Source of the DNA: an uncultured Saprospiraceae bacterium
GTDB taxonomy: Bacteria; Bacteroidota; Bacteroidia; Chitinophagales; Saprospiraceae
NCBI GenBank assembly: GCA_937997635.1
Contig: CALLFA010000120.1
Span: forward strand, 1-39,546
DNA length: 39,546 nt
Direction: 5' to 3'
Positions 1-8,533 of the stretch are shown here, in pieces. The notes below the pieces were generated by a model. It was not told where the DNA came from, searched no databases, and saw only the letters and a list, made by a program, of their open reading frames with translations. Both the position numbers and the translations under genes were made by a program. Each line of letters starts with the position of its first letter. Positions within the stretch are counted from its first letter, which is position 1.

Positions 1-1
1 C

Positions 2-142
2 GAAGACATGCATAAAGCAAGAGCAGACATTTATAATGCATTCGCATTAAACCAATCGTCCTCGATGGGTCGTAATATTTTAAATCATGCCAGCTTGGCT
101 AGTCTGAAAGGCAAAAGAGATTTGGCGCAAACGGGAGAGTAA
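2..142 (+). CDS. 3' end of an unidentified protein (partial)
   Basis: The second reading frame is open from the window edge to a TAA at 140-142 and encodes 46 residues ending in KRDLAQTGE. The peptide is polar and probably helical, with no motif I recognise. Its start lies outside the window. It is followed by repeat-filled intergenic DNA, so it is probably the last gene of its transcript. The frame could be open by chance, but the next feature begins cleanly after its stop. I assign no function. Confidence 0.5.
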   Translation, partial: EDMHKARADIYNAFALNQSSSMGRNILNHASLASLKGKRDLAQTGE

Positions 143-234
143 ATTGAAATCATTGTCACGGTTTGTGTTTTGTGAAGTTTAAAACGTCTGTAACTTCAGA
201 GAATTACTAATTACTAAAACAAATTGTAATAAAA

Positions 235-314
235 GCCCTGAAAGGGCGTCAGACTATAGCCAAGGGTAAAACCCTTTGTAGAAGAACTATTTGTAATATA
301 AGCCCTGAAAGGGC
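235..314 (+). repeat. Paired-palindrome (REP-like) composite element, copy 1
   Basis: The order is GCCCTGAAAGGGC (235-247), CCAAGGGTAAAACCCTTTG (260-278), then GCCCTGAAAGGGC again (302-314). Two identical hairpins therefore flank a different central hairpin within 80 bp. The same arrangement occurs in inverted orientation at 9021-9100, including flanking bases (GTAAGCAAAA on one side, AAAAGC on the other). A solo copy of the outer palindrome with its neighbour sequence lies at 9448-9460. The layout resembles bacterial REP/BIME-type elements; that comparison is an inference. Confidence 0.85.
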
Positions 315-542
315 GTAAGCAAAACACCACTAGTCATAAGAGATTTTATTTCTTTGAAGAAAAGAGCAGATCTAAAAAAGATGTTATTCGTAAAAAAATT
401 TGTCACGGTTTTTGGTTCAAAAACACGCGCCAAATTTGCCTTTTTCTATTGCTTTTTACCAGGGGTTAAACCCCTGGCTACCTATATGTCGTACCTACGG
501 CACTTTTACTCTAATTCTAAAATGCAATATTCGTTTTTGAAA
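311..542 (+). repeat. Tandem repeat unit 1 of 4
   Basis: The unit starts at GGGCGTAAGC and ends before the next GGGCGTAAGC (232 bp). It contains an AGATCT-centred segment, a TGTCACGGTTTTTGG segment, CGCGCCAAATTTGCC, and the palindrome CCAGGGGTTAAACCCCTGG at 459-477. After the palindrome come CTACCTATATGTCGTACC and a GCAATATTCG tail. Confidence 0.85.
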
Positions 543-760
543 GGGCGTAAGCAAAAACACCACTAGTCATTAAGAGATTTTATTTCTTTGAAGTTCTTTG
601 AAGAAATGATCAGATCTAAAAAAAGATGTTATTCGTAAAAAAATTTGTCACGTTTTTCGCTCAAAAACACGCGCCAAATTTGCCTTTTCTATTGCCTTTT
701 ACCAGGGGTTAAAACACGGCACTCTACTCTAAGTCTAAAATGCAATACTCGTTTTTGAAA
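543..760 (+). repeat. Tandem repeat unit 2 of 4 (palindrome arm deleted)
   Basis: This unit is about 218 bp. It has an extra short duplication (TTCTTTGAAG twice near 582-605). It also has lost the right arm of the central palindrome: CCAGGGG-TTAAAA runs directly into CACGGCACTC near 703-722, about 30 bp shorter than the other units. The remainder aligns well with units 1 and 3. Confidence 0.8.
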
Positions 761-995
761 GGGCGTAAGCAAAAACACCACTAGTCATTAAAAGATTTTA
801 TTTCTTTGAAGAAAAGATCAGATCTAAAAAAAGATGTTATTCGTAAAAAAATTTGTCACGGTTTTTCGCTCAAAAACACGCGCCAAATTTGCCTTTTCTA
901 TTGCCTTTTACCAGGGGTTAAAACCCCTGGCTACCTATATGTCGTACCTACGGCACTCTACTCTAAGTCTAAAATACATTACTCGTTTTTTGAAA
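761..995 (+). repeat. Tandem repeat unit 3 of 4
   Basis: This unit is 235 bp and the best preserved. Its central palindrome at 911-930 has perfect 9-bp arms (CCAGGGGTT / AACCCCTGG). It is nearly identical to unit 2 up to that palindrome, suggesting recent duplication. Confidence 0.85.
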
Positions 996-1267
996 GGGCG
1001 TAAGCAAAAACACCACGAGTCATTAAAAGATTTTATTACTTTGAAGAAAAGATCAGATCTAAAAAAGATGTTATTCGTAAAAAAAATTGTCACGGTTTTT
1101 GGCTCAAAAATACGCGCCAAATTTGCCTTTTTCTACTGCTTTTTACCAGAGGTTAAAACCCCTGGCTACCTATATTTCGTACCTACCGCACTCTAACTCT
1201 AACTTCTAAAATACTATAATTCTTACCTACGCCACTTCTACGCTAAATCTAAAATGCAATTCGCGTT
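996..1267 (+). repeat. Tandem repeat unit 4 of 4 (divergent end)
   Basis: The unit begins at GGGCGTAAGC. Its palindrome at 1146-1165 carries one mismatch. The tail is partly duplicated (two TACCTACxxCACT segments near 1180-1245) and ends in GCAATTCGCGTTTTATTG, abutting the stop codon of the lipoprotein gene on the other strand. Confidence 0.75.
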
Positions 1268-1885
1268 TTATTGTATGTTTATAGGAAAGGAAATATCAAC
1301 ATCTGTCCCGCCTACAGCAACATCAGAAGTTGCTGTTTTTTGATCGGGTTGATGCTTTAGGACAACGTTGAATTCACCAACAGTTTCTGCGTTTCCGGCA
1401 GTCCATGTTGTTGATAAACCAACAGGCAAACCATTGTCGTCTTGATCATTATAATTAAGCGGATCCATACGATTGTCTACATTTCCATCGCCACTTGGGT
1501 CAGAAAATATGCCGTCTGTAAAAGAGAAAAAGAACATATGCTCATCATCTTCTTCCATGATTTCTACTGTGATGTCTTCATCAGTTGTCCCCAATGTGTT
1601 CGTTAGTTCTAAATTTAAGGTGTATGTGATTCCTTCTTCTAATTCAATGTTGTCAATTGTGGGCGCACCACTACCTTCACCATCAGCGTCAAACCAAACA
1701 GCAGTAACTGGGTCTCCTCCATTGTCTGGTGTAAAGCTTAATGTGACACGAGAAATTTCTTCTTCTTCCTCGTTTTCCATTTCCATCTCCATTTCCATCT
1801 GATTATCGTCATCATCTCCACATCCTGCGAAAATTCCTACTGCAAGAAATAAGAATATGTAAAGTAATAAATGCGTGTTTTTCAT
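1268..1885 (-). CDS. Acidic lipoprotein of a probable zinc-uptake operon
   Basis: This is a 205-residue lipoprotein. Its hydrophobic signal segment ends in a lipobox, IFAGC (Cys22), followed by a DDDD stretch and a Met-Glu repeat (MEMEMEMEN then EEEEE). The rest is a soluble, acidic, probably beta-rich domain with GDGNVDNRMDPLNYNDQDDNG, which looks like an acidic metal- or calcium-binding loop. Similar small lipoproteins occur beside TonB-dependent receptors in Bacteroidota, and here it lies 71 bp downstream of one. A palindrome in the gap at 1912-1930 matches the operator-like site upstream of the regulator gene. I infer an outer-membrane partner of the receptor, possibly a zinc-binding one; no characterised family is recognised. 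Confidence 0.8.
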   Translation of the reverse strand: MKNTHLLLYIFLFLAVGIFAGCGDDDDNQMEMEMEMENEEEEEISRVTLSFTPDNGGDPVTAVWFDADGEGSGAPTIDNIELEEGITYTLNLELTNTLGTTDEDITVEIMEEDDEHMFFFSFTDGIFSDPSGDGNVDNRMDPLNYNDQDDNGLPVGLSTTWTAGNAETVGEFNVVLKHQPDQKTATSDVAVGGTDVDISFPINIQ

Positions 1886-1911
1886 ATTGTGGAATTATCT
1901 TTTTAAAATTT

Positions 1912-1930
1912 AATGCAATTATATTGCATT
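1912..1930 (-). promoter_or_regulatory. Putative Zur operator upstream of the lipoprotein gene
   Basis: AATGCAAT-TAT-ATTGCATT is a perfect palindrome with 8-bp arms and a 3-bp centre, 27 bp upstream of the lipoprotein start. A third half-site (ATTAATGCAAC) lies just beyond. On the minus strand TATAATTG inside the palindrome resembles the Bacteroidota -7 box TAnnTTTG, so a bound repressor would cover the promoter. It matches the site at 4815-4831 in length and spacing. Confidence 0.6.
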
Positions 1931-1956
1931 TATTAGATTAATGCAACAAAGTTTAA

Positions 1957-4377
1957 TTAAAATTTGGAGCCGATGGTTAATGAGACATTTCTACCAGGTG
2001 CATATGAAAAGTATCTTAATCGATCAGTAGCCGATCTATATGAGGTGTTTAAGAAGTTTTCAACACCCAGTTCGACAGTTAACGTTTTGTATGTATAACT
2101 CACATTTCCACCAACAAGAAAATAAGCAGCTGGTACCTCCATGAAGTCAAATATGTCATCTTGGCTAAATTCTACACCTCCATTTTGAAATGCACCAGGT
2201 TCTATGACTCCAGGAGCGTGCCATTGTTCTGCAGTGTAATCGAGTTTTAATCCTAATTCCCATCGATCTTTCGTGAATGCTAAGTTGTAATGTATATTCA
2301 ATGGCGGAATTTCAATAAAGGCTTGATCATTCTCTGTTTCTTTTGCATAGACATACGAGATTTTAGCCTCAGAAGTCAGTTGATTCGAGTGCCGATATTT
2401 GATGTCCAAATCACTTCCTAAAAAAAGAGCATTTGTTTGACTAAAAATGAAAAATGGAAACGTGCCAGCGACATTGGTTGTGACACCAAATGGCCTCAAA
2501 AAGATATAATCGTTGATTCGATTGGCGTGAACGATTAATTCAGCATGTACCTTATCATTGCTGACTTCTAGTCCAGTCACCCATTTCAGACTTCTTTCAG
2601 AGCGCACGTTACGATCTGTTTGATCAAACACACGCGTTAATGGTGTTGTTATTTGGGGTTCAAAGTTATACCGCCATAAGCCAAATTGTACTCTAGAAAA
2701 ATGATAGCCAAAGGAGTATAATTCTGACACATTCGGTGGTCGCCATGCGGTGCCTATGTTGGTAAAAACAGACAGTGTTTCATTTATCTCTTTTCGAAAC
2801 CCTAAAGTGAATGTTGCATTGGTGAAATTCACTTCATTAGAGTAGATAGTGATATCCCGAATCGTATCTCTCACACTTAATGTTTGGTAATCGAGTCGCA
2901 AACCTAACTCGACAACTGACTCATCCAATTGCAAAGACTGTATGGAATAAGCACCAACATTGAGCACATCATAATCTGGCACAAAATTAATGGGGTTAGA
3001 ACCTGGTTCGTTGATACTTTGTTGAGAAAATAGTTGCACACCTGAATTGCCGTTCCAATTACCTCGATTAGGTTGAATCCATTCAGCTTCAACGGTATGA
3101 GACAATAATTTCAAATCAATCACGGGGCGTTCATTGAGTTCACCTCTTCTTATGTCAAACTCTCTCCTGATGTTTCGCTGGATGCCATATTGTAATTTTA
3201 ATACATGCTCTCCTAAAAAAAAGGAAAGCTTGGATTTAAATAAGCCGTGCTGAGTTTCGTGTTTGGGGTTTTGAATGTTGTAGGTTGGGTCGAATGTTGG
3301 ACTTGGAATGCCACGCTCAATCGCATTCTGCAAGTCTTGAAGATTTCCAACTAGAGATCCACGTAGCACTCCAAGCTCTTGACCCAAATAACTACCAGAG
3401 ACGTCAAGCTCTAGTTTAGGCTGATGAAATAACGCATTAAAACTGCCCCCATTTTCTTTTTTTCCCGTATTTGACAGGTTGTAGTCAGGCGCTTCCAGAT
3501 CAGCTTGTCTGATGCCAAAGGCACTTGCATTCCAAGCAAAACGATGAGAACCTTGCTCCAAGTTAAGTTGACCACTGTATGCTCTTCCATTTGTTTGATA
3601 CGAAGAGCCAACAAAGCCATTCAATTTATGGTCGAGTTCTGGTCTTTTCGAATTATACAAGATAACACCTCCCAGTGCTTCCGGTCCGTATTTAACTGTC
3701 CCTGCTCCTTTGACTACCTCAATTTCATTTACATGAGAAGGATCAATCTCTGGTGCATGTCCATCTCCCCATACTTGGTATGCATGTCTTAAACCATCAT
3801 TCATCACCAAGACCCTATTAGAATGCAGACCATGCACGATTGGTTTAGAAATGTTAGTGCCGGTTTTAAGTGTAGAAATGCCAGAAACCTGTTCGGTAAG
3901 ATCGCCAAGAGACGTGCTCAAGAGCGCTACTTTTTCAACCGCTAAATGTTGTATTGCAAGTGACTGAAAAGCCTCTAGACGTGAAGCTTCAATAACAATA
4001 CTCTCCAATAATGTCTCGTCGGGAGCCATAAAGATGATGGGGTCTTCGTGATGAAAATCATGGTGATGCTCGACAGTTTTGTAACCTAAAAATCTAGCCT
4101 CTAGATGAAATTCTTCTTCACAGACTTGTGCTATAACAAATGCTCCATGGTCATCAGCAGCTGCGCCCTGTCCAGTTTCTAAAATACTTACAGTCGCATA
4201 AGGAAGTGGTTTCTGAGTGACAATGTCCATCACCATTCCTGTAACGGCTTGATCACAGTCATCATTAGCCTGACAGTTAACTATAACAGGCAATATGCTC
4301 ATTAAGATCAATATACAAGTGCATCTGAACAGACGCCATGTTTTGCAGTCGAGGGACCAAAGCCAAGTTAACATCAT
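1957..4377 (-). CDS. TonB-dependent outer-membrane receptor, probable zinc uptake
   Basis: The protein has 806 residues from the ATG at 4377. After a hydrophobic signal segment (about 15-36) comes a carboxypeptidase-regulatory-like domain (about 42-115), then a plug with IVHGLHSNRVLVMNDGLR and the VKGAGTVKYGPEALGGVI segment typical of TonB receptors. A long beta-barrel follows, ending in an aromatic C-terminal residue (GSKF). A His-rich stretch (EHHHDFHHED, about 103-112) joins the first domain to the plug and suggests metal capture. The gene follows the Fur/Zur-type regulator directly: TAA, one base, ATG. A GTG at 4389 would overlap the regulator by 11 bp and add four residues, but I prefer the ATG. 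Zinc as substrate is inferred from the regulator and the histidines. Confidence 0.88.
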   Translation of the reverse strand: MMLTWLWSLDCKTWRLFRCTCILILMSILPVIVNCQANDDCDQAVTGMVMDIVTQKPLPYATVSILETGQGAAADDHGAFVIAQVCEEEFHLEARFLGYKTVEHHHDFHHEDPIIFMAPDETLLESIVIEASRLEAFQSLAIQHLAVEKVALLSTSLGDLTEQVSGISTLKTGTNISKPIVHGLHSNRVLVMNDGLRHAYQVWGDGHAPEIDPSHVNEIEVVKGAGTVKYGPEALGGVILYNSKRPELDHKLNGFVGSSYQTNGRAYSGQLNLEQGSHRFAWNASAFGIRQADLEAPDYNLSNTGKKENGGSFNALFHQPKLELDVSGSYLGQELGVLRGSLVGNLQDLQNAIERGIPSPTFDPTYNIQNPKHETQHGLFKSKLSFFLGEHVLKLQYGIQRNIRREFDIRRGELNERPVIDLKLLSHTVEAEWIQPNRGNWNGNSGVQLFSQQSINEPGSNPINFVPDYDVLNVGAYSIQSLQLDESVVELGLRLDYQTLSVRDTIRDITIYSNEVNFTNATFTLGFRKEINETLSVFTNIGTAWRPPNVSELYSFGYHFSRVQFGLWRYNFEPQITTPLTRVFDQTDRNVRSERSLKWVTGLEVSNDKVHAELIVHANRINDYIFLRPFGVTTNVAGTFPFFIFSQTNALFLGSDLDIKYRHSNQLTSEAKISYVYAKETENDQAFIEIPPLNIHYNLAFTKDRWELGLKLDYTAEQWHAPGVIEPGAFQNGGVEFSQDDIFDFMEVPAAYFLVGGNVSYTYKTLTVELGVENFLNTSYRSATDRLRYFSYAPGRNVSLTIGSKF

Positions 4378-4378
4378 G

Positions 4379-4795
4379 TTATGCCACACAGTTTTTACAT
4401 ATACCTTTTAAAACTAGCGTCGCTTCTTTGATTTGATATCCAGGAACTTTTACAGAAGGTATATTCTGCTCTAAACATTCAATAATGCCACATTCATCAC
4501 ACTTAAAATGCATATGGTCATGAACGTGATCATCTGAACTGCAGGTATCATGACACAGTCCATATGTAGCAAATCCACTATCGTCTGGAATTTTATGCAA
4601 GACACCATTTTCGGTAAATGCGTTTAGAGTTCTGTAAAGAGTTACCCTGTCAGATTCATCAAATTTATCTTCGAGATCTTTAAAGGATAAAGTTCTGTTC
4701 TGGCTCAAAAAATAACCGAGTATATCAACTCTGCCATCAGTAACTCGCAGTTTATGAGCCTTCAAAATTTTCTTAATCTTACTGTAGCTAACCAT
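4379..4795 (-). CDS. Fur-family regulator, probable Zur
   Basis: This is a 138-residue Fur-family DNA-binding repressor. The N-terminal winged helix includes LRVTDGRVDILGYF and the recognition segment DRVTLYRTLNAF. The C-terminal part has HVHDHMHFKCDEC and a terminal CKNC, the two CxxC pairs of the structural zinc site. The open frame extends 43 codons further upstream, but that extension is unlike the family and overlaps the operator. I start at MVSYSKIKK (4795), preceded by AAGGAT. The gene leads an operon with a TonB receptor and an acidic lipoprotein. A palindrome at 4815-4831 suggests autoregulation. A zinc-sensing role is favoured over iron or peroxide sensing because of the His-rich receptor, but this is inference. 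Confidence 0.87.
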   Translation of the reverse strand: MVSYSKIKKILKAHKLRVTDGRVDILGYFLSQNRTLSFKDLEDKFDESDRVTLYRTLNAFTENGVLHKIPDDSGFATYGLCHDTCSSDDHVHDHMHFKCDECGIIECLEQNIPSVKVPGYQIKEATLVLKGICKNCVA

Positions 4796-4814
4796 ATCCT
4801 TATAAAGATTATAT

Positions 4815-4836
4815 ACGCAATTGAGTTGCAAAAATG
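4815..4836 (-). promoter_or_regulatory. Putative Zur operator and overlapping -7 box of the regulator operon
   Basis: ACGCAAT-TGA-GTTGCAA (4815-4831) has the 7-3-7 layout of the site at 1913-1929, which reads ATGCAAT-TAT-ATTGCAT. It lies 20 bp upstream of the regulator ATG. On the minus strand CATTTTTG (4836-4829) matches five of six bases of TAnnTTTG and overlaps the palindrome, as expected for an autoregulated promoter. Confidence 0.5.
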
Positions 4837-5158
4837 TGGTTTTTCTTTGACTAAACGCCAATATAGGGTGCTTATTTAATCGGAATTGGCAAATAACGTC
4901 AATCAAGTAGCAAGCAAAGCTCATCAGAAAACTATTGTTTTTGTCCTTTGTTAAACATGTATACGATTAGATTAAGGCAGCTATTTTTGTTCACTGCATT
5001 CTGCAGGGTGTTCAAGTTCATCAGAATTGAAATGTCCGTAAGGAAAGCTTATTTTCAATCTTAGCACATTTTAAATTCAATCACTTAACTGTAGATTTAT
5101 TAATAATCCATCAACCAAAAATAGTTTATCTGCTATCCTATACTCTGGAATAGGGCTG
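4837..5158. other. Divergent intergenic region between zur and the EamA gene
   Basis: I see no gene, RNA or terminator here. The EamA reading frame is open leftwards to about 5075 without any ATG, GTG or TTG codon, so part of this region may be translated (see the findings). Confidence 0.5.
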
Positions 5159-6001
5159 ATGTTGTGTGCCACAATTTGTTTTACAGTGATGCAAGGTTTT
5201 GTCAAACAATTATCAACAATCCATACCTTCCAAATTACTTTTTTTAGAGCTGCCATTACGTCTATTTGTTGTTTCTTTTATATGTGGAAGTATCGAATAC
5301 CGATCATTGGCAATCACCAAACGCTATTGTTGATAAGGGCTGTTTTGGGCATTATATCCATGACTAGTTTTTTCTTTACAATCCAACTCATGCCCTTTGG
5401 AGCTGCAGTTACGCTTAAATATCTTTCTCCAGTGTTTGCAGCCATCATAGCTGTTTACTTACTTAAAGAAAAAATACAACCTGTCCAGTGGATGTTTTTT
5501 GGAATGGCACTTCTAGGGGTGCTATTATTAAAAGGATTTGATACTAGAATTAATTTTACCGAACTGAGTCTAGGTCTTTTGGGTGCTTTAGCGGGCGGAC
5601 TCATTTATCCGATTATTCGCAAAATTGGGACAAGCGAGCACCCAATGGTTATCATTAATTATTTTATGTTCAGCGCCAGTGTTTTGATGGGAATACTGAT
5701 GATTCCTCACTGGCAAAATCCCACTAACCATGAATGGATCTGTTTACTCTTATTAGGTATATCAGGATATTTTGGTCAGGTGTTTATGACGAAGGCATTT
5801 CAAGTAGAGGAAGTTAGTATTGTTGCTCCTTTGAAATATCTCGAGGTTGTTTATGCGCTATTCATAGGCTTTATCTGGTTTGGAGAAAGTTATGCCTTAT
5901 TGAGTTTTATGGGTGTTTTGCTCATCTTGACGGGGATGTTTTTGAATGTTAGATACAAACATAAGCACAAGGATTTGCAGCAAAATGAAGTCATTAGCTA
6001 G
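5159..6001 (+). CDS. EamA/DMT-family membrane transporter
   Basis: This is a 280-residue inner-membrane protein with about ten hydrophobic helices in two halves, the EamA duplicated fold. The first half has LMPFGAAVTLKYLSPVFAAIIAVYLLKEKI, and the second has EVSIVAPLKYLEVVYALFIGFIWFGES. These are the paired segments typical of drug/metabolite transporters of the RhaT/YdcZ/EamA type. The substrate cannot be told from sequence. The ATG at 5159 leaves only a short first helix (LCATICFTVMQGFVKQL). Upstream codons in the same frame read LSAILYSGIGL and look like the start of that helix, so the true start may be a rare codon further upstream. The C-terminus is charged (KHKHKD). The gene is monocistronic. 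Confidence 0.85.
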   Translation: MLCATICFTVMQGFVKQLSTIHTFQITFFRAAITSICCFFYMWKYRIPIIGNHQTLLLIRAVLGIISMTSFFFTIQLMPFGAAVTLKYLSPVFAAIIAVYLLKEKIQPVQWMFFGMALLGVLLLKGFDTRINFTELSLGLLGALAGGLIYPIIRKIGTSEHPMVIINYFMFSASVLMGILMIPHWQNPTNHEWICLLLLGISGYFGQVFMTKAFQVEEVSIVAPLKYLEVVYALFIGFIWFGESYALLSFMGVLLILTGMFLNVRYKHKHKDLQQNEVIS

Positions 6002-6106
6002 ATTTGCTAGAGTGCCTTTTGGTGTCATTAAATGAGCTTACATCCTTAATCTTTATATCACTCCGACAGTAAACAAAACCCGTCCAGTGAATGTTGAATA
6101 ACTGTA

Positions 6107-6138
6107 TTTCCATACTAATCTCAAAATGTGTATTTTTG
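6107..6138 (+). promoter_or_regulatory. Promoter of the aconitase gene
   Basis: TATTTTTG (6131-6138) is a perfect match to the Bacteroidota -7 box TAnnTTTG. TTTC at 6107-6110 lies 20 bp upstream, one base off the TTTG -33 element. This predicts a start site near 6142 and a leader of about 27 bases before the ATG at 6169. Confidence 0.65.
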
Positions 6139-6168
6139 CGACCGATTTCATAACTCAAAATATAGAAT

Positions 6169-8454
6169 ATGCCATTTGACATAGACATGCTAAAAGCACA
6201 TTACGCTTCATTCGGTGACAGAGTGAATAAAGCTAAAGAAGTGCTGCAACGACCGCTAACGCTTACTGAGAAAATATTATATGCTCATTTGCATGAAGAC
6301 TCACCTCTTAAAAACTATGAGCGTGGTAAAGATTATGTCTTCTTTGCACCAGACAGAGTGGCGATGCAAGATGCTACTGCTCAAATGGCTTTATTGCAAT
6401 TCATGATGGCAGGGAAGGACAAAGTGGCTGTTCCGTCAACAGTACACTGTGATCACTTGATCCAAGCGAAAGTAGGTGCCGGTACTGATTTGATTGCGGC
6501 AAACAATGTAAATAAAGAAGTATACGACTTCCTCGAAGCTGTATCTGATAAATATGGATTGGGTTTTTGGAAGCCTGGAGCTGGGATCATTCACCAAGTT
6601 GTTTTAGAAAATTATGCATTCCCAGGAGGGATGATGATCGGTACCGATTCTCACACGCCTAATGCAGGTGGATTGGGCATGATTGCGATTGGTGTCGGTG
6701 GTGCTGATGCTGTGGATGTGATGGCAGGCATGGCTTGGGAACTGAAGATGCCAAAATTGATTGGCGTGAAATTAACTGGTGAACTTAATGGCTGGACATC
6801 ACCTAAAGATGTGATTCTTAAGGTCGCTGGTATCCTCACCGCCAAAGGAGGTACTGGAGCAGTTGTGGAATATTTTGGTCCAGGAGCGACAACAATGTCT
6901 TGTACTGGTAAAGGGACGATCGGCAACATGGGTGCTGAAATCGGAGCGACTACCTCTACATTCGGATATGATGAGTCAATGGACCGTTACCTTAGAGCGA
7001 CAGACAGAGCAGAAATAGCTGATATGGCTAATGGCATCAAAGAGCATTTGACAGCTGATGCTGAATGTTATGCAAATCCAGAAAAATATTTTGACCAAGT
7101 TATAGAAATAGATCTAAGTACATTAGAGCCATTGTTGAATGGACCGTTTACCCCAGATTTAGCAACTCCAGTTTCTGAAATGGCTGCAGCTGCTGAAAAA
7201 AATGGCTGGCCGACAGAGTTGGAATACTGCTTGATTGGTTCTTGTACAAACTCTTCCTATGAAGATATATCGAGAGCAGCATCTATTGCAAAACAAGCGA
7301 CAGAGAAAGGCATTACTGCTAAGTCAAAATTAACGGTTACGCCAGGTTCTGAACAAGTAAGATACACCATCGAGCGCGACGGACTTATCGAGACACTGGA
7401 AGGTATGGGTGCTATGGTATTTGCAAATGCATGTGGACCATGTATCGGGCAATGGGCCAGATTTAGCGATCCGATGAATGCACCTAAGAACAGTATTGTG
7501 CATTCTTTCAATAGAAACTTTTCCAAACGTGCGGATGGATCACCCAATACTCATGCCTTTGTCGCTTCTCCTGAAATTGTGACTGCAATAGCGTTATCTG
7601 GAAAACTTGGCTTTAATCCATTAACGGATACATTGACAAATGACAAAGGCGAAGAAGTAAAACTCGATCCTCCTACTGGTTACGAGTTGCCTCCAAATGG
7701 CTTTGATGTTAAAGATGCTGGTTATAATGCCCCTGCAGAAGATGGCAGTGGGATCAATATCGTAGTGAATGAGTCTTCAGATAGATTACAATTATTGACA
7801 CCTTTTAAAGTCATTGAGCCAAATCAAATGGTTGATATGCGTGTCCTCCTTAAAGCAAAGGGTAAGTGTACGACCGATCACATATCTATGGCGGGACCAT
7901 GGTTAAAGTTTAGAGGTCACTTACAAAACATCTCTAACAACTGTTTCATAGGAGCGATCAATGGATTTAATGATAAAGCCAATCACGTTGCTAATTTTGT
8001 TGACTCTGGAGATGATGCTGAGTTTCTACCAGTCCCTGATTCAGCGAGAAAATACAGAGATTCAGGTATAGGTACAGTTGTATTTGGAGAGGAAAACTAT
8101 GGTGAAGGCTCATCTAGAGAGCATGCAGCGATGGAGCCTCGATTCCTTGGAGTGAATGCCGTAATTGTAAAATCATTTGCCAGAATCCACGAAACGAACC
8201 TGAAAAAACAAGGGATGTTAGGACTAACATTTGCTAATCCTGCCGATTATGACAAAATTAGACAAGACGATCATGTCTCTATATACGGCTATGAGGAGAT
8301 GGCGCCAGGGAAGACGTTGACCATACACTTGAAGCATAAAGATGGTTCTGATGACTATTTTGAGGTAAATCACACCTACAATCAAGCACAGATTGAGTGG
8401 GTAAAAGCGGGTTCTGCACTCAATAAAATCAGAATTGATTCTGGCGTCGCATAG
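6169..8454 (+). CDS. acn: Aconitate hydratase (mitochondrial type)
   Basis: This is a 761-residue aconitase that interconverts citrate and isocitrate in the TCA cycle. The three cluster cysteines are visible: Cys359 in [12 protein letters not shown], and Cys422 and Cys425 in [10 protein letters not shown], which would ligate the [4Fe-4S] cluster. Other family signatures are [29 protein letters not shown] and, in the C-terminal swivel domain, [22 protein letters not shown] with the active-site SSRE segment. Length and order match mitochondrial-type aconitase rather than the longer AcnA or the rearranged AcnB. It has its own promoter and no neighbouring TCA genes. Confidence 0.97.
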   Translation: MPFDIDMLKAHYASFGDRVNKAKEVLQRPLTLTEKILYAHLHEDSPLKNYERGKDYVFFAPDRVAMQDATAQMALLQFMMAGKDKVAVPSTVHCDHLIQAKVGAGTDLIAANNVNKEVYDFLEAVSDKYGLGFWKPGAGIIHQVVLENYAFPGGMMIGTDSHTPNAGGLGMIAIGVGGADAVDVMAGMAWELKMPKLIGVKLTGELNGWTSPKDVILKVAGILTAKGGTGAVVEYFGPGATTMSCTGKGTIGNMGAEIGATTSTFGYDESMDRYLRATDRAEIADMANGIKEHLTADAECYANPEKYFDQVIEIDLSTLEPLLNGPFTPDLATPVSEMAAAAEKNGWPTELEYCLIGSCTNSSYEDISRAASIAKQATEKGITAKSKLTVTPGSEQVRYTIERDGLIETLEGMGAMVFANACGPCIGQWARFSDPMNAPKNSIVHSFNRNFSKRADGSPNTHAFVASPEIVTAIALSGKLGFNPLTDTLTNDKGEEVKLDPPTGYELPPNGFDVKDAGYNAPAEDGSGINIVVNESSDRLQLLTPFKVIEPNQMVDMRVLLKAKGKCTTDHISMAGPWLKFRGHLQNISNNCFIGAINGFNDKANHVANFVDSGDDAEFLPVPDSARKYRDSGIGTVVFGEENYGEGSSREHAAMEPRFLGVNAVIVKSFARIHETNLKKQGMLGLTFANPADYDKIRQDDHVSIYGYEEMAPGKTLTIHLKHKDGSDDYFEVNHTYNQAQIEWVKAGSALNKIRIDSGVA

Positions 8455-8533
8455 TTTTTAATCGTATGAAATATATACATATTTAAAAAAATACAATATA
8501 TTAGCCGAATAATTACAAACAAAAAGCTACGTT

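Larger units (their letters stand above)
143..1267. repeat. Repeat-filled intergenic block
   Basis: No credible gene lies in this 1.1 kb. It holds a paired-palindrome element (235-314) and four degenerate tandem units of about 218-270 bp (311-1267). Short open frames occur here in several registers on both strands. They repeat with the units and start inside repeat sequence, so I treat them as spurious. The motif TGTCACGGTTT near 155 also opens the central part of each tandem unit, which suggests the array once extended further left. Confidence 0.85.

Noticed and set aside
354..1196. Open frames of 60-120 codons within the tandem repeat array, on both strands
   Set aside because: They recur in each repeat unit, start inside repeat sequence, lack ribosome-binding sites and encode phase-shifted versions of the same translated repeat. 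They are by-products of the array.
4796..4924. 43-residue N-terminal extension of the Fur-family regulator
   Set aside because: The extension is unlike the family and would contain the palindromic operator and -7 box. The internal Met at 4795 gives the normal Fur length.
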